Of a stretch of 18,260 nucleotides of DNA, positions 5,932 to 12,886 are shown in pieces. The first letter of the stretch is position 1, and the number at the start of each line of letters is the position of its first letter. This DNA comes from Microcaldota archaeon (lineage in GTDB: Archaea > Micrarchaeota > Micrarchaeia > Micrarchaeales > CABMGC01). The DNA lies in contig JAKBRL010000001.1 of the NCBI GenBank assembly GCA_021845465.1, forward strand, positions 1 through 18,260, read 5' to 3'. The notes below the pieces were generated by a model that was not told the origin of the DNA, made no database searches, and saw nothing but the letters and a program-made list of their open reading frames with translations. Position numbers and translations under genes: made by a program.

Positions 5932-6498
5932 TTAAACACTCTTTCCAAGTATCTCATTTATTGCTTCTTCCATATCACTGACGGCACGTTCAACTTGATT
6001 CTGCCTGTTCTTTACTATGTATAAAGGCAGATTTAGATGTGCTGCATAATATGACGCCATTGAGATATTTATACGCCGCTGTTCGTGTATCTCTTCTTCT
6101 GGCTCATCCTCCCTTGACCTTGTTTTGTCAATAAGCCTTCTGAACAGTATATCGTTTGCGTGTGCGTCTATATATATTATGCCTTTTAGGTCTTTGAATG
6201 AATCAAGATCGGATTTGGAGAAGCCAGGCACATATCGTGTCTTCTTCTTGACAGTCAGATGCGTATCTATTAAGAGGTCTTCATTTATCTTGTTTATTGT
6301 GTTGAGAATCACATCCTTTCTTATCGAAGCGATCTGATCATAGGACATATACCTTAGCTTGTCCCTGTCGACTACGCCGTTTGTTGAGGAACGCTTAAGC
6401 ATTTCGTCTGCAAGGCTTATTATCTTGATTATTTTTATGTTGTTTAGTATGGTCGACTTTCCTGAGCCTGGGGTGCCGGTTACTATTATTTTAGCCAT
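5932..6498 (-). CDS. adkA: Archaeal-type adenylate kinase
   Basis: This 188-residue nucleotide kinase has a P-loop GTPGSGKS at residues 8-15. IDTHLTVKKKTRYVPGF and RRLIDKTRSRED, followed by the E-Q-R-R-I-N segment, match the AdkA family of archaeal adenylate kinases (ATP + AMP to 2 ADP) rather than bacterial Adk with its LID zinc site. The gene leads the adk-DUF106-rpl34e set, which fits AdkA's normal position after secY. No secY is found here, and the upstream gene points away. Confidence 0.87.
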   Translation of the reverse strand: MAKIIVTGTPGSGKSTILNNIKIIKIISLADEMLKRSSTNGVVDRDKLRYMSYDQIASIRKDVILNTINKINEDLLIDTHLTVKKKTRYVPGFSKSDLDSFKDLKGIIYIDAHANDILFRRLIDKTRSREDEPEEEIHEQRRINISMASYYAAHLNLPLYIVKNRQNQVERAVSDMEEAINEILGKSV

Positions 6499-6538
6499 AA
6501 GAACACGCAGTATTTATAATAAAGATTATTCAACAGCA

Positions 6539-6546
6539 ATATATAA
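6539..6546 (-). promoter_or_regulatory. Probable TATA box of the adk operon
   Basis: On the minus strand the box reads TTATATAT, about 41-48 bases before the ATG at 6498, giving a leader of about 20 bases. A second AT-rich box (6511-6520) is too close to the start to serve unless the start lies further in. Confidence 0.35.
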
Positions 6547-6676
6547 TGATATTCAAGATATATAGCTTTTTGTCTGAATTGGGCTTGTGGGGGGGTAGTC
6601 CTGGACTAATATTTGCTTGTAACAAGGTGCACATTGTAACTTGGGGGTTTTTAGATATTTTTGTATAAATCGAGTT

Positions 6677-7627
6677 ATGAATCGTAAGAGAATCGCATTT
6701 ATAGTGTCTGCTATTATCGGAATAGTCATAGTACTGCTTGCAGTTTTGGTGGTAGTTCCTGGAATTATACAGAATTCTGGTTTAAATCAAATCTCTACGG
6801 ATCATACATACCGACTGGTATCCACACAAGTTCAAGGAACAGGATCTATAGTTGCAGAGATTAACAGCGTCTTAGGAATTTACTATTTGTTACCTAATAC
6901 CAACAGTTGGATTCTGAGTGGAGATACTTCAACAAATTATGATTTATATCCGGTATCTTACTTCTTGTCGTTCATGAATCTGAACAATGCAGCAATTAAC
7001 ACTAATAACAGTAATTTCGTTAAATCTAGTATAGCTTCTAATGTTATAGGTATTGCATCGGATTTTCTTAAAAACAGACTAGGACAGAATTATTATGATA
7101 GGTATGTACATCCTCTACTTGAAGTTCCTACATATAATTCGAATATCAGTATAGTTTATTTTTCATATAATATACCTATTGCAAATTCAATCATTATAAG
7201 TAATGAAATAGCACAGAACTCTGGAATAGTTATAGTTAACAACACCATAGAAGGTTCGATAATTGTACCAGTTTACAACAATGGTTCAGTAATACTAAAT
7301 ACAAATAATTCTGTAATGTTATATAATGGTCCAATGCGGCCTTATTATATCTCAGTCTCTCCGGATTATGCCATAAAAATAGCTAAAAGATTTGGGCTTT
7401 ATGCAGATGGTTATAATACTACATATTTGGCTTCGTTAAACTATGTTGTTAAAACAGGAAATAACTACACAGACATTTCACCTATGGTCTTTGTTTGGGT
7501 GGTGTATGTTGAAGGCAAAAATATGGGAAATTGTCTAAATCCAAATTTTGAAAAAGGGATATACATAGACGCAGAAAGTGGCAATATTATAGGCAGATTT
7601 AATGGACGGGGATGCGGCACGGCGTAG
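6677..7627 (+). CDS. Sequon-rich extracellular protein with one N-terminal membrane helix
   Basis: The 316-residue product begins MNRKRIAF, then a hydrophobic helix (about 6-29), then an extracellular region very rich in Asn, Ser, Tyr and Ile. I see at least seven N-x-S/T sequons. The C-terminal 100 residues (SPDYAIKIAKRFGL, MVFVWVVYVEG, GIYIDAESGNIIG) resemble a PepSY-like unit, where Y-x-D-A-x-[ST]-G-x-[IL] is typical. The two Cys in NCLNPNF and GRGCGTA could form a disulfide. The ATG at 6677 places the positive charges directly before the helix; an in-frame TTG at 6641 would add 12 residues without reason. TTTAGATA at 6650-6657 is the likely TATA box. The gene is more AT-rich than its neighbours. 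Function unknown. Confidence 0.75.
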   Translation: MNRKRIAFIVSAIIGIVIVLLAVLVVVPGIIQNSGLNQISTDHTYRLVSTQVQGTGSIVAEINSVLGIYYLLPNTNSWILSGDTSTNYDLYPVSYFLSFMNLNNAAINTNNSNFVKSSIASNVIGIASDFLKNRLGQNYYDRYVHPLLEVPTYNSNISIVYFSYNIPIANSIIISNEIAQNSGIVIVNNTIEGSIIVPVYNNGSVILNTNNSVMLYNGPMRPYYISVSPDYAIKIAKRFGLYADGYNTTYLASLNYVVKTGNNYTDISPMVFVWVVYVEGKNMGNCLNPNFEKGIYIDAESGNIIGRFNGRGCGTA

Positions 7628-7779
7628 TGTGCCAGATTTCCCAGGATTAGAGACTATATGCTTCCAAAGGATGAATTTTGCAAGAAGGATATTTCTCAAT
7701 GGTAAACTTTGATCCGTTATTTGAAAGCTTATTTATTATCCTATAGGAAATAAACATAAATAAATAAAAAAAATAAAAT

Positions 7780-7826
7780 AAGCGGGGCCTTTTTCTGTTT
7801 CGATTCAGATTTCATCGGCCCTGCTT
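7780..7826 (-). terminator. Thermosome terminator hairpin
   Basis: On the minus strand AGCAGGGCC (7825-7817) pairs with GGCCCCGCT (7789-7781), with one G:T pair and one more A:T pair at 7780/7826. The loop is long (7790-7816). A T-rich run follows (complement of the A-rich 7757-7779). It starts about 10 bases after the thermosome stop. Confidence 0.7.
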
Positions 7827-7836
7827 TTGTTTTTCA

Positions 7837-9492
7837 TTATTCAGGCATTCCTCCCATTCCTGGAGGCATTCCGCCTCCTGCGCCAGCGCCTCCAGACCTT
7901 CCTTTGGAGCTTATCATATCATCTATCCTAAGGATTGCAGCTGTTGCTTCTGTAGCGCTTGAAAGGGCTTGGAGCTTTACCTTCAGAGGCTCTATTACTC
8001 CTGGCTTTTCCATGTCAGCTATGGAGTTGGTGTACACATCTATTCCATAGACCTTCCCAGAATCTGTTTTATGCTTAGTCCTTAGGCTTACTAGAGTATC
8101 TATGGCATCCATCCCTGCGCTGTCTGCAAGTGTCTTAGGTATGACTTCAAGCGCGTCTGCAAATGCCTGTATTGCAAGCTGCTCTCTGCCTCCTACGTCA
8201 GTTGCATAGTCCCTTATCTTTGAGGCTACCTCTATCTCGGTACTTCCTCCTCCGGTCACATATTTGCCTGACTCTATTGCGCTTGCTAGTGCACCTAGAG
8301 CATCTGTAAGTGCCCTTTCTACCTCATCGACTGTCTGTTTTGCGCCTCCCCTTATGAAAATGGTCACGCTCTTTGGATCTTTGCATTTCTCTACAAATAC
8401 CATCTGTTCTCCTGAGACTTTCTTCTCCTCAACCATTCCCGCAAAGCCGAGATCCTCTTTTGTGAGGTCATCAAGGCTTGTTACAAGCCTTGCGCCAGTT
8501 GCCTTTGCAAGTTTTTCCATGTCGCTCTTCTTTGCTCTTCTGACAGCCATTATGCCTGCCTTTGAGAGATAGTGCTGTGCAACATCGTCTATTCCTTTCT
8601 GGACGAATATTACGTTTGCTCCGCTCTTTGCTATCTTTTCGGCCATCTCCTTCAGCATCTTTTCTTCCTGGGCTAAGAATGCCTGCATCTGATCTGGAGA
8701 GGTTATCTCTATCCTTGCATCAGTCTCTGTCTTTTCTATCTCCAGAGCGACATCAAGTAAAGCTATCTTCGCGTCCTTTATCTGCTTAGGCATTCCAGGA
8801 TGTGCTATCTCCTTGTCTATAAGGACACCGTTTATGAAGCTGGTCTCTTCTATGGAGCTGCCTTCCTTCTTCTCGAGCTTAATGAAGTCTCTGTCTATTG
8901 TTACTTTGTCTCCATTAGTTATGGATACCTGTTTTATTGCCTGCAATGCTAATTTTGCGAGCATCTGCTTTGTCTCTGGGCTTCCTATGTTCTTTGAGCC
9001 CATCGAGATCATTGCTATCTTTTGAAGCTTGTCCTCGTCGTTCAAGCTTATCTTGCCTGCTATTGAGTTTAATATCTCATATGCCTTGGATCTTGCCATC
9101 TCGTAGCCTTTTATTATTGCTGCAGGAGGTATCCCTTGGTCGAGTAGGCTTCCTGCATTCTTAAGCATCTCTCCGGCAATTATCACCGCGGAGGTTGTTC
9201 CGTCGCCTACCTCCTTGTCCTGAGTCTTGGCTATCTCTACCATTATCTTTGCTATAGGGTGCTCTACATTCATCTCTTGCAGGATTGTTGCTCCGTCGTT
9301 AGTTATTATTATGTCTCCTAATTCGCTTACAAGCATCTTGTCCATTCCTTTAGGACCCAGAGTAGTTCGCACTATGCTGGATACCGCATACCCTACTGCA
9401 ATGTTGGTACGCTGGGCTTCCTTTCCGATTAGTCTGCTTGCCCCTTCAGGTAATATCAAATACTGTTGCCCTCCTAGTTGGTTTTCTGCCAT
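7837..9492 (-). CDS. ths: Thermosome (group II chaperonin) subunit
   Basis: This 551-residue chaperonin folds cytosolic proteins using ATP inside a two-ring complex with a built-in lid. It has the TCP-1 marks: RTTLGPKGMDKML near residue 42, the nucleotide site NDGATIL and GDGTT (96-100), an intact apical domain, RGGAKQTVDEVERAL, VTGGGSTEIEVA and the DALEVIPKTLADSAGMD signature. The tail is GGAGAGGGMPPGMGGMPE, a Gly-Met tail as in GroEL and some archaeal thermosomes; such tails line the cavity. The ATG at 9492 gives MAENQLGGQQYLILPEGASR, a standard start. A TTG at 9522 would add 10 unneeded residues. It is a single-gene unit, divergent from tbp, with its own terminator. Confidence 0.96.
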   Translation of the reverse strand: MAENQLGGQQYLILPEGASRLIGKEAQRTNIAVGYAVSSIVRTTLGPKGMDKMLVSELGDIIITNDGATILQEMNVEHPIAKIMVEIAKTQDKEVGDGTTSAVIIAGEMLKNAGSLLDQGIPPAAIIKGYEMARSKAYEILNSIAGKISLNDEDKLQKIAMISMGSKNIGSPETKQMLAKLALQAIKQVSITNGDKVTIDRDFIKLEKKEGSSIEETSFINGVLIDKEIAHPGMPKQIKDAKIALLDVALEIEKTETDARIEITSPDQMQAFLAQEEKMLKEMAEKIAKSGANVIFVQKGIDDVAQHYLSKAGIMAVRRAKKSDMEKLAKATGARLVTSLDDLTKEDLGFAGMVEEKKVSGEQMVFVEKCKDPKSVTIFIRGGAKQTVDEVERALTDALGALASAIESGKYVTGGGSTEIEVASKIRDYATDVGGREQLAIQAFADALEVIPKTLADSAGMDAIDTLVSLRTKHKTDSGKVYGIDVYTNSIADMEKPGVIEPLKVKLQALSSATEATAAILRIDDMISSKGRSGGAGAGGGMPPGMGGMPE

Positions 9493-9585
9493 ATTATCAC
9501 TTGTTTTCTTTTTTAAGTACAAATAGAGACGTTTTTCAAAACAATTCTTGCTATTCTGAAAGACAATATATTATGCCAGGCAAAA

Positions 9586-9593
9586 TATTTATA
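9586..9593 (-). promoter_or_regulatory. Probable TATA box of the thermosome gene
   Basis: The minus strand reads AAAGGTATAAATATTTT, a good archaeal TATA element. It lies about 94 bases before the ATG at 9492 and predicts a leader of about 70 bases, long for this window. The 9493-9714 region between the two divergent genes shows nothing else I can support. Confidence 0.45.
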
Positions 9594-9674
9594 CCTTTGG
9601 AGAGAGGCTTTGATAGTGCAGATGCATGCCTTTTAGTCGAGAATAGGGCTTCCGGATGAGTGGTTTCCCGAGAT

Positions 9675-9688
9675 AGCTTTAAAAAGCT
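9675..9688 (+). promoter_or_regulatory. Palindromic TATA box of tbp
   Basis: AGCTTTAAAAAGCT is an exact inverted repeat (AGCTTT and AAAGCT around AA). Its centre is 33 bases before the tbp ATG, the right distance for a near-leaderless transcript. A symmetrical box is striking next to a gene for a one-repeat TBP. Confidence 0.6.
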
Positions 9689-9714
9689 TCATGTTATAAG
9701 TATATCTGAATACC

Positions 9715-10023
9715 ATGGCAAAGGAAGAAAAAAACAGGAAGCCCTTAGTTAAGATAAACCCTAAGATAAAGATACAAAACATAGTGGTAAAGTCGGATCT
9801 TCATGCCAATATAGACCTTTTTTCTCTTTCAAAGAATATCAGGGAAGTTGATTACGAACCTGAACAATTTCCAGGCGCGATATATAGGATAAAGGAGCCT
9901 AAGGCAGTTATAATATTATTCAAAAATGGAAAACTGATCTGTACCGGGTCGAATACAACCAAGAATATAAAGATAGTACTCGAGAGGGCAACGAAGGTCA
10001 TATCGAAGTATGTAATTTCTTGA
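9715..10023 (+). CDS. tbp: Single-repeat (half-size) TATA-binding protein
   Basis: The 102-residue product contains one TBP repeat; normal TBP has two in about 180 residues. IQNIVVKSDL, then YEPEQFPGAIYRIKEPKAVI, then ILFKNGKLICTGS match the repeat closely. The residues that in known TBPs contact DNA are present: N22 and V24 (central minor groove), F52 and F69 (the kink-forming pair, 17 apart as in yeast F99/F116), and T77. A lysine-rich tail (residues 1-19) precedes them. The ORF is complete: neither the bases before 9715 nor the next gene carries a second repeat, so this is not a simple frameshift. Two copies would be needed to build the saddle, so I infer a homodimer. Whether the genome also has a two-repeat TBP is unknown. 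The downstream gene starts 4 bases later. Confidence 0.92.
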   Translation: MAKEEKNRKPLVKINPKIKIQNIVVKSDLHANIDLFSLSKNIREVDYEPEQFPGAIYRIKEPKAVIILFKNGKLICTGSNTTKNIKIVLERATKVISKYVIS

Positions 10024-10027
10024 GGTC

Positions 10028-10660
10028 ATGTTTGGTTTTGGGTTTATAGTTTCAAAGAGTAAGCCAAATAACGCAGATTCTTCTATTCCTTCTGGATATA
10101 ATTCACAGAGTAATCCTTCTGCTCAGTCTGTAAATCCTACATCATCCGCTTCTTCCAGAGGCACAGGTACGAAAGTCAGCCGCTTACTTGTGATTGGAGT
10201 AGTGGCTGTAGTGATAATTGCATATTTTGGATATTCGAAATTCACAGTAAATAAGACAAGTGTCTCTTCCAATAGACAGGGACTGACTTTAGGTTTGGGA
10301 AATTATGAGTGTACCGGATACGCAGGATTTACATGTGATATCCAGAGTATTAATTCTAATAATAATACAGATAGTATTACCTTGAGTATAAGTCAGAATA
10401 GTGGCAGTAATTGGACCGATGTAAAATTCTTTTTAATGAATTATTCTTTTTATGATCAGAATTATAATCTTGGTATTTTTCCAAGTTATAATGTAAGCTT
10501 ACCCGCGCTGAATAACGGAAGTATTGCGAAGATAACTTTGTCAGTTCCTGCTATTTCAAATAAATCGAGCGACTACCTTGTTGCTAGTTACAGTACTCCA
10601 GATGAGCCGAATGCGACATCATCAGTAACATTAGGTGAGATTGGATCGCAGATTCCTTAA
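10028..10660 (+). CDS. Sequon-rich membrane protein of unknown function
   Basis: This 210-residue protein has a Ser/Asn-rich, probably disordered N-terminal part (about 11-45), one membrane helix (about 51-70) and an extracellular domain of about 135 residues. That domain looks all-beta (SITLSISQNSG..., IAKITLSVPAI), has a Cys pair (C95, C103) and eight N-x-S/T sequons (N75, N112, N128, N138, N155, N163, N178, N195), which makes N-glycosylation very likely. The ATG is 4 bases after the tbp stop, and the TGAGGTC overlap supplies a possible ribosome-binding site, so it is probably co-transcribed with tbp. No functional link to transcription is evident. I do not recognise a family. Confidence 0.75.
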   Translation: MFGFGFIVSKSKPNNADSSIPSGYNSQSNPSAQSVNPTSSASSRGTGTKVSRLLVIGVVAVVIIAYFGYSKFTVNKTSVSSNRQGLTLGLGNYECTGYAGFTCDIQSINSNNNTDSITLSISQNSGSNWTDVKFFLMNYSFYDQNYNLGIFPSYNVSLPALNNGSIAKITLSVPAISNKSSDYLVASYSTPDEPNATSSVTLGEIGSQIP

Positions 10661-10824
10661 TGTAATTTAGTTTCTGGATTTCCTAGAATGAGCCTAGACT
10701 ACTATAATTTTAGCATCAGGGCAGAATAATTGTAGGAGTTTAACGTAGTGTGCTGATTCGTCTGTAGTCTATCCGGCAGGCGTGTATTGTTTGTTGCTCT
10801 GGTATTCTATTATCTAAATACTCT

Positions 10825-11643
10825 TTATAAGTTTATATTTCTCTTTAATTTTCCAATGTCTTTTCTTAGTCTGCCAGACTCAAGCAGATCGGATATCTTA
10901 CCGTTTTTATTCTTATACCTTAGGCCGCTTATCAGAATGACAGGTAGACCGGCGTCGCTTTGACCCATTAACAGAGAACCGGCGGCGGCGACCTCATCTG
11001 CAAATGCGATCCTTACGTTCCTCTTCTTGCCATATATGTCCACCTCATTCATATCTCCTGTCAAAAGTGCAGGTATACCAGACACTCCTATTGCAAGCCC
11101 CAGCGAACCTGCCCTATACCTTATCCCTAATGAATCATTTATCACAATTCCAACTTCCTTGCCTGTGAGAGTCTTAATCCTATTCCTGATGCGGTTCGCG
11201 CTGTCGTCTGGATCTGCTGGCAAAAGGCTTACCATTTCCTTTTCTAGAGTGCCTGTGTTGGCCCTATCTATCCCACTGCTTGTGCAGATAAAACCTAACT
11301 TATGAATTGTTTCGATAATGCCGTTCTCCACACGTATTATCTCTCCTTCCTTCATTATCAGTTCAACCACTCTGGGGTCCTTCCCGCTTTTCTGCGCTAT
11401 CCTCTCTGCTTTTTTTGATGGTATTATCGATTTAAGAGAGACTAAGCGCCCTTCTGCTTTGGAGATAATTTTAGATGAGATGACCAGAATATCTCCATCT
11501 CTTGTCTCCATCTTATTTCGTGCCATAGCACCGAATATGATCTCTCCTAGATCATTCCCAGCTTTGATCAGTGGAATATCTGGAACTGCAGTCATAGTGG
11601 TTTTGTAGACTGCACATTTTAGCTTCTTATTCACAAATACCAT
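10825..11643 (-). CDS. cofE: CofE-like F420-0:L-glutamate ligase
   Basis: This 272-residue protein matches CofE, which adds glutamate to coenzyme F420-0 with GTP. Visible family segments are VPDIPLIKAGNDLGEII, DGDILVISSKIISKAEGRLV, PSKKAERIAQKSGKDPRVVELI, LLPADPDDSANRIR, VGIVINDSLGIRYRAGSLGLAIGVSG and FADEVAAAGSLLMGQSDAGLPV. The usual N-D-[ST]-[FL]-G-R-P-W-R here reads NDSLGIRYR. No other F420 gene is in the window, so the reaction could be F420 tailing or a related gamma-glutamyl ligation. AAGGTG (11654-11659), 10 bases before the ATG, is the probable ribosome-binding site. An ATG at 11595 is an alternative start but would remove the first strand. It lies 87 bases after the glycosyltransferase on the same strand. 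Confidence 0.85.
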   Translation of the reverse strand: MVFVNKKLKCAVYKTTMTAVPDIPLIKAGNDLGEIIFGAMARNKMETRDGDILVISSKIISKAEGRLVSLKSIIPSKKAERIAQKSGKDPRVVELIMKEGEIIRVENGIIETIHKLGFICTSSGIDRANTGTLEKEMVSLLPADPDDSANRIRNRIKTLTGKEVGIVINDSLGIRYRAGSLGLAIGVSGIPALLTGDMNEVDIYGKKRNVRIAFADEVAAAGSLLMGQSDAGLPVILISGLRYKNKNGKISDLLESGRLRKDIGKLKRNINL

Positions 11644-11730
11644 ATTGCAATTACACCTTATTAATCATTGTTTTTGTGATCCTACGCGTTTCAGCCAAAA
11701 TGCTTGCTAACTTTTGCGTTTGAATATCAA

Positions 11731-12873
11731 TTATCCTTTCTGGATCTGCTTTCTGGCTTTTGAGAGCTCAATATCAAACTTTTTGAAGAAAATTTCCCAG
11801 GAATAATTGCTTACGACTCTCTTCCTTCCGTTTCTGCCCATCTTTGCAGATTCCCCCGGATGCTCTGTGAGATAAAGCATCTTTTCGGCCATCTCCTTTG
11901 GTGAATTGACTAGGAAACCGGTTTTTCCTTCTGATATTGTCTCTGTTGGGCCTCCTTCATTTACAGAGATTACAGGCTTGGAGCTTGCCATTCCTTCCAA
12001 TGGCACATATCCATAATCCTCGTTTATAGCAGAAAAGAGCACTGCTGAAGATCTGGAGTATAGTTCTGAAAGCTCCTTGTCTGTTATGTTTGTTTTTATC
12101 TTTATATCAAGGCCTTTTGATAAGGATATCAGCTTTTTATAGTAGGCCTGGTGTTCCGGATTTGCAGATAAGGTGCCTGCAATTATAAGATGGTACCTTT
12201 TTTTAGAAGACTTGCTGAATCGCTTGAATGCTTCTATTACATAATCTTGGCGCTTGTTGGTGAGTATTCTTGAAGGATAGAAGAAGTATTTGTCGTCTCC
12301 TTGATTACTGAATTTTTCGTAGTCTATCCCTGGATTTATGACTTCGGATTCCCTTCCAAGATATTTCAGGATTCTTGCTTGTGTGTTTGTTGAATTTGCA
12401 GCTATGGCTTCTATGTTTTTTATAACCCTGTTGGATATAAGCTTGTAGGCTTTAGTCATTGCGGAATATAGGAACTTCTCTTTGTATGACCGGTATTTCA
12501 TCCTTTCAGAATAGAGATCGTAGACCTCCCTTGGAGGAGTATGGCAGTACCACAGAACTCTTGGATTCTTATGGCGTATCCACTCGCTTGGAGAGATATG
12601 TGCATTTAGCACATCGTAGTCTTCAGTTAGCTTTAAGTTGTAGAAGTTGTATCCGTATCTGAGGCCTTGTGATGCCCTGTATGGAAGCGCTTCTGAGAAA
12701 GGCACATCCTTTCCTATTACCTTTATGTCTAAGTCTTTGAATTCGGGAAATGTTGTTTTCGGATTGTATTCCAGAGTATATATTGGTGCTGAATAATGCT
12801 CGGCTATCTTCAGCATTACGCGCTCGAAGCCTCCTTTCAGGGATACATATGGCTGTATTATGAGAAGTTTCAT
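11731..12873 (-). CDS. GT4-family glycosyltransferase
   Basis: The 380-residue enzyme has the GT-B fold of family 4. The N-terminal half starts KLLIIQPYVSLKGGFERVMLKIA with the usual Gly-Gly donor/acceptor loop. The C-terminal half has FFYPSRILTNKRQDYVIEAF, then the E-x7-E motif EDYGYVPLE (near residue 283), then GGPTETI and GKTGFLV, which bind the nucleotide sugar. It begins 11 bases after aglB behind a near-perfect ribosome-binding site, so it is almost surely co-transcribed. It probably adds a sugar while the lipid-linked glycan for AglB is built. The sugar is unknown. No membrane helix is seen, so it works on the cytoplasmic face. Confidence 0.88.
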   Translation of the reverse strand: MKLLIIQPYVSLKGGFERVMLKIAEHYSAPIYTLEYNPKTTFPEFKDLDIKVIGKDVPFSEALPYRASQGLRYGYNFYNLKLTEDYDVLNAHISPSEWIRHKNPRVLWYCHTPPREVYDLYSERMKYRSYKEKFLYSAMTKAYKLISNRVIKNIEAIAANSTNTQARILKYLGRESEVINPGIDYEKFSNQGDDKYFFYPSRILTNKRQDYVIEAFKRFSKSSKKRYHLIIAGTLSANPEHQAYYKKLISLSKGLDIKIKTNITDKELSELYSRSSAVLFSAINEDYGYVPLEGMASSKPVISVNEGGPTETISEGKTGFLVNSPKEMAEKMLYLTEHPGESAKMGRNGRKRVVSNYSWEIFFKKFDIELSKARKQIQKG

Positions 12874-12878
12874 TCACT

Positions 12879-12886
12879 ATCACCTC
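12879..12886 (-). promoter_or_regulatory. Strong ribosome-binding site of the glycosyltransferase
   Basis: On the minus strand GAGGTGAT lies 5 bases before the ATG at 12873 and overlaps the aglB stop codon. It matches the complement of the conserved 16S rRNA 3' end, so translation re-initiates here after aglB. Confidence 0.75.

Noticed and set aside
6596..6608. TAGTCC-T-GGACTA inverted repeat before the sequon-rich gene
   Set aside because: A single-base loop cannot form a stable hairpin and there is no T-run, so it is not supported as a terminator or operator.
9606..9616. GGCTTTGATAG repeated from the 23S end at 1-11
   Set aside because: Only 11 bases match; the flanks are unrelated and no other rRNA sequence follows, so it is likely chance.
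9573..9659. A 28-residue plus-strand ORF starting MPGKIFIPLERGF between the thermosome and tbp genes
   Set aside because: It contains the thermosome TATA-like element, has no ribosome-binding site or promoter at the right distance, and shows no known motif.
10024..10660. Second TBP repeat lost by frameshift after the tbp gene
   Set aside because: All frames after 10023 were considered; the real reading is a membrane protein and no frame shows the EPE-FPG or LIF-GK-TGA pattern of a TBP repeat.
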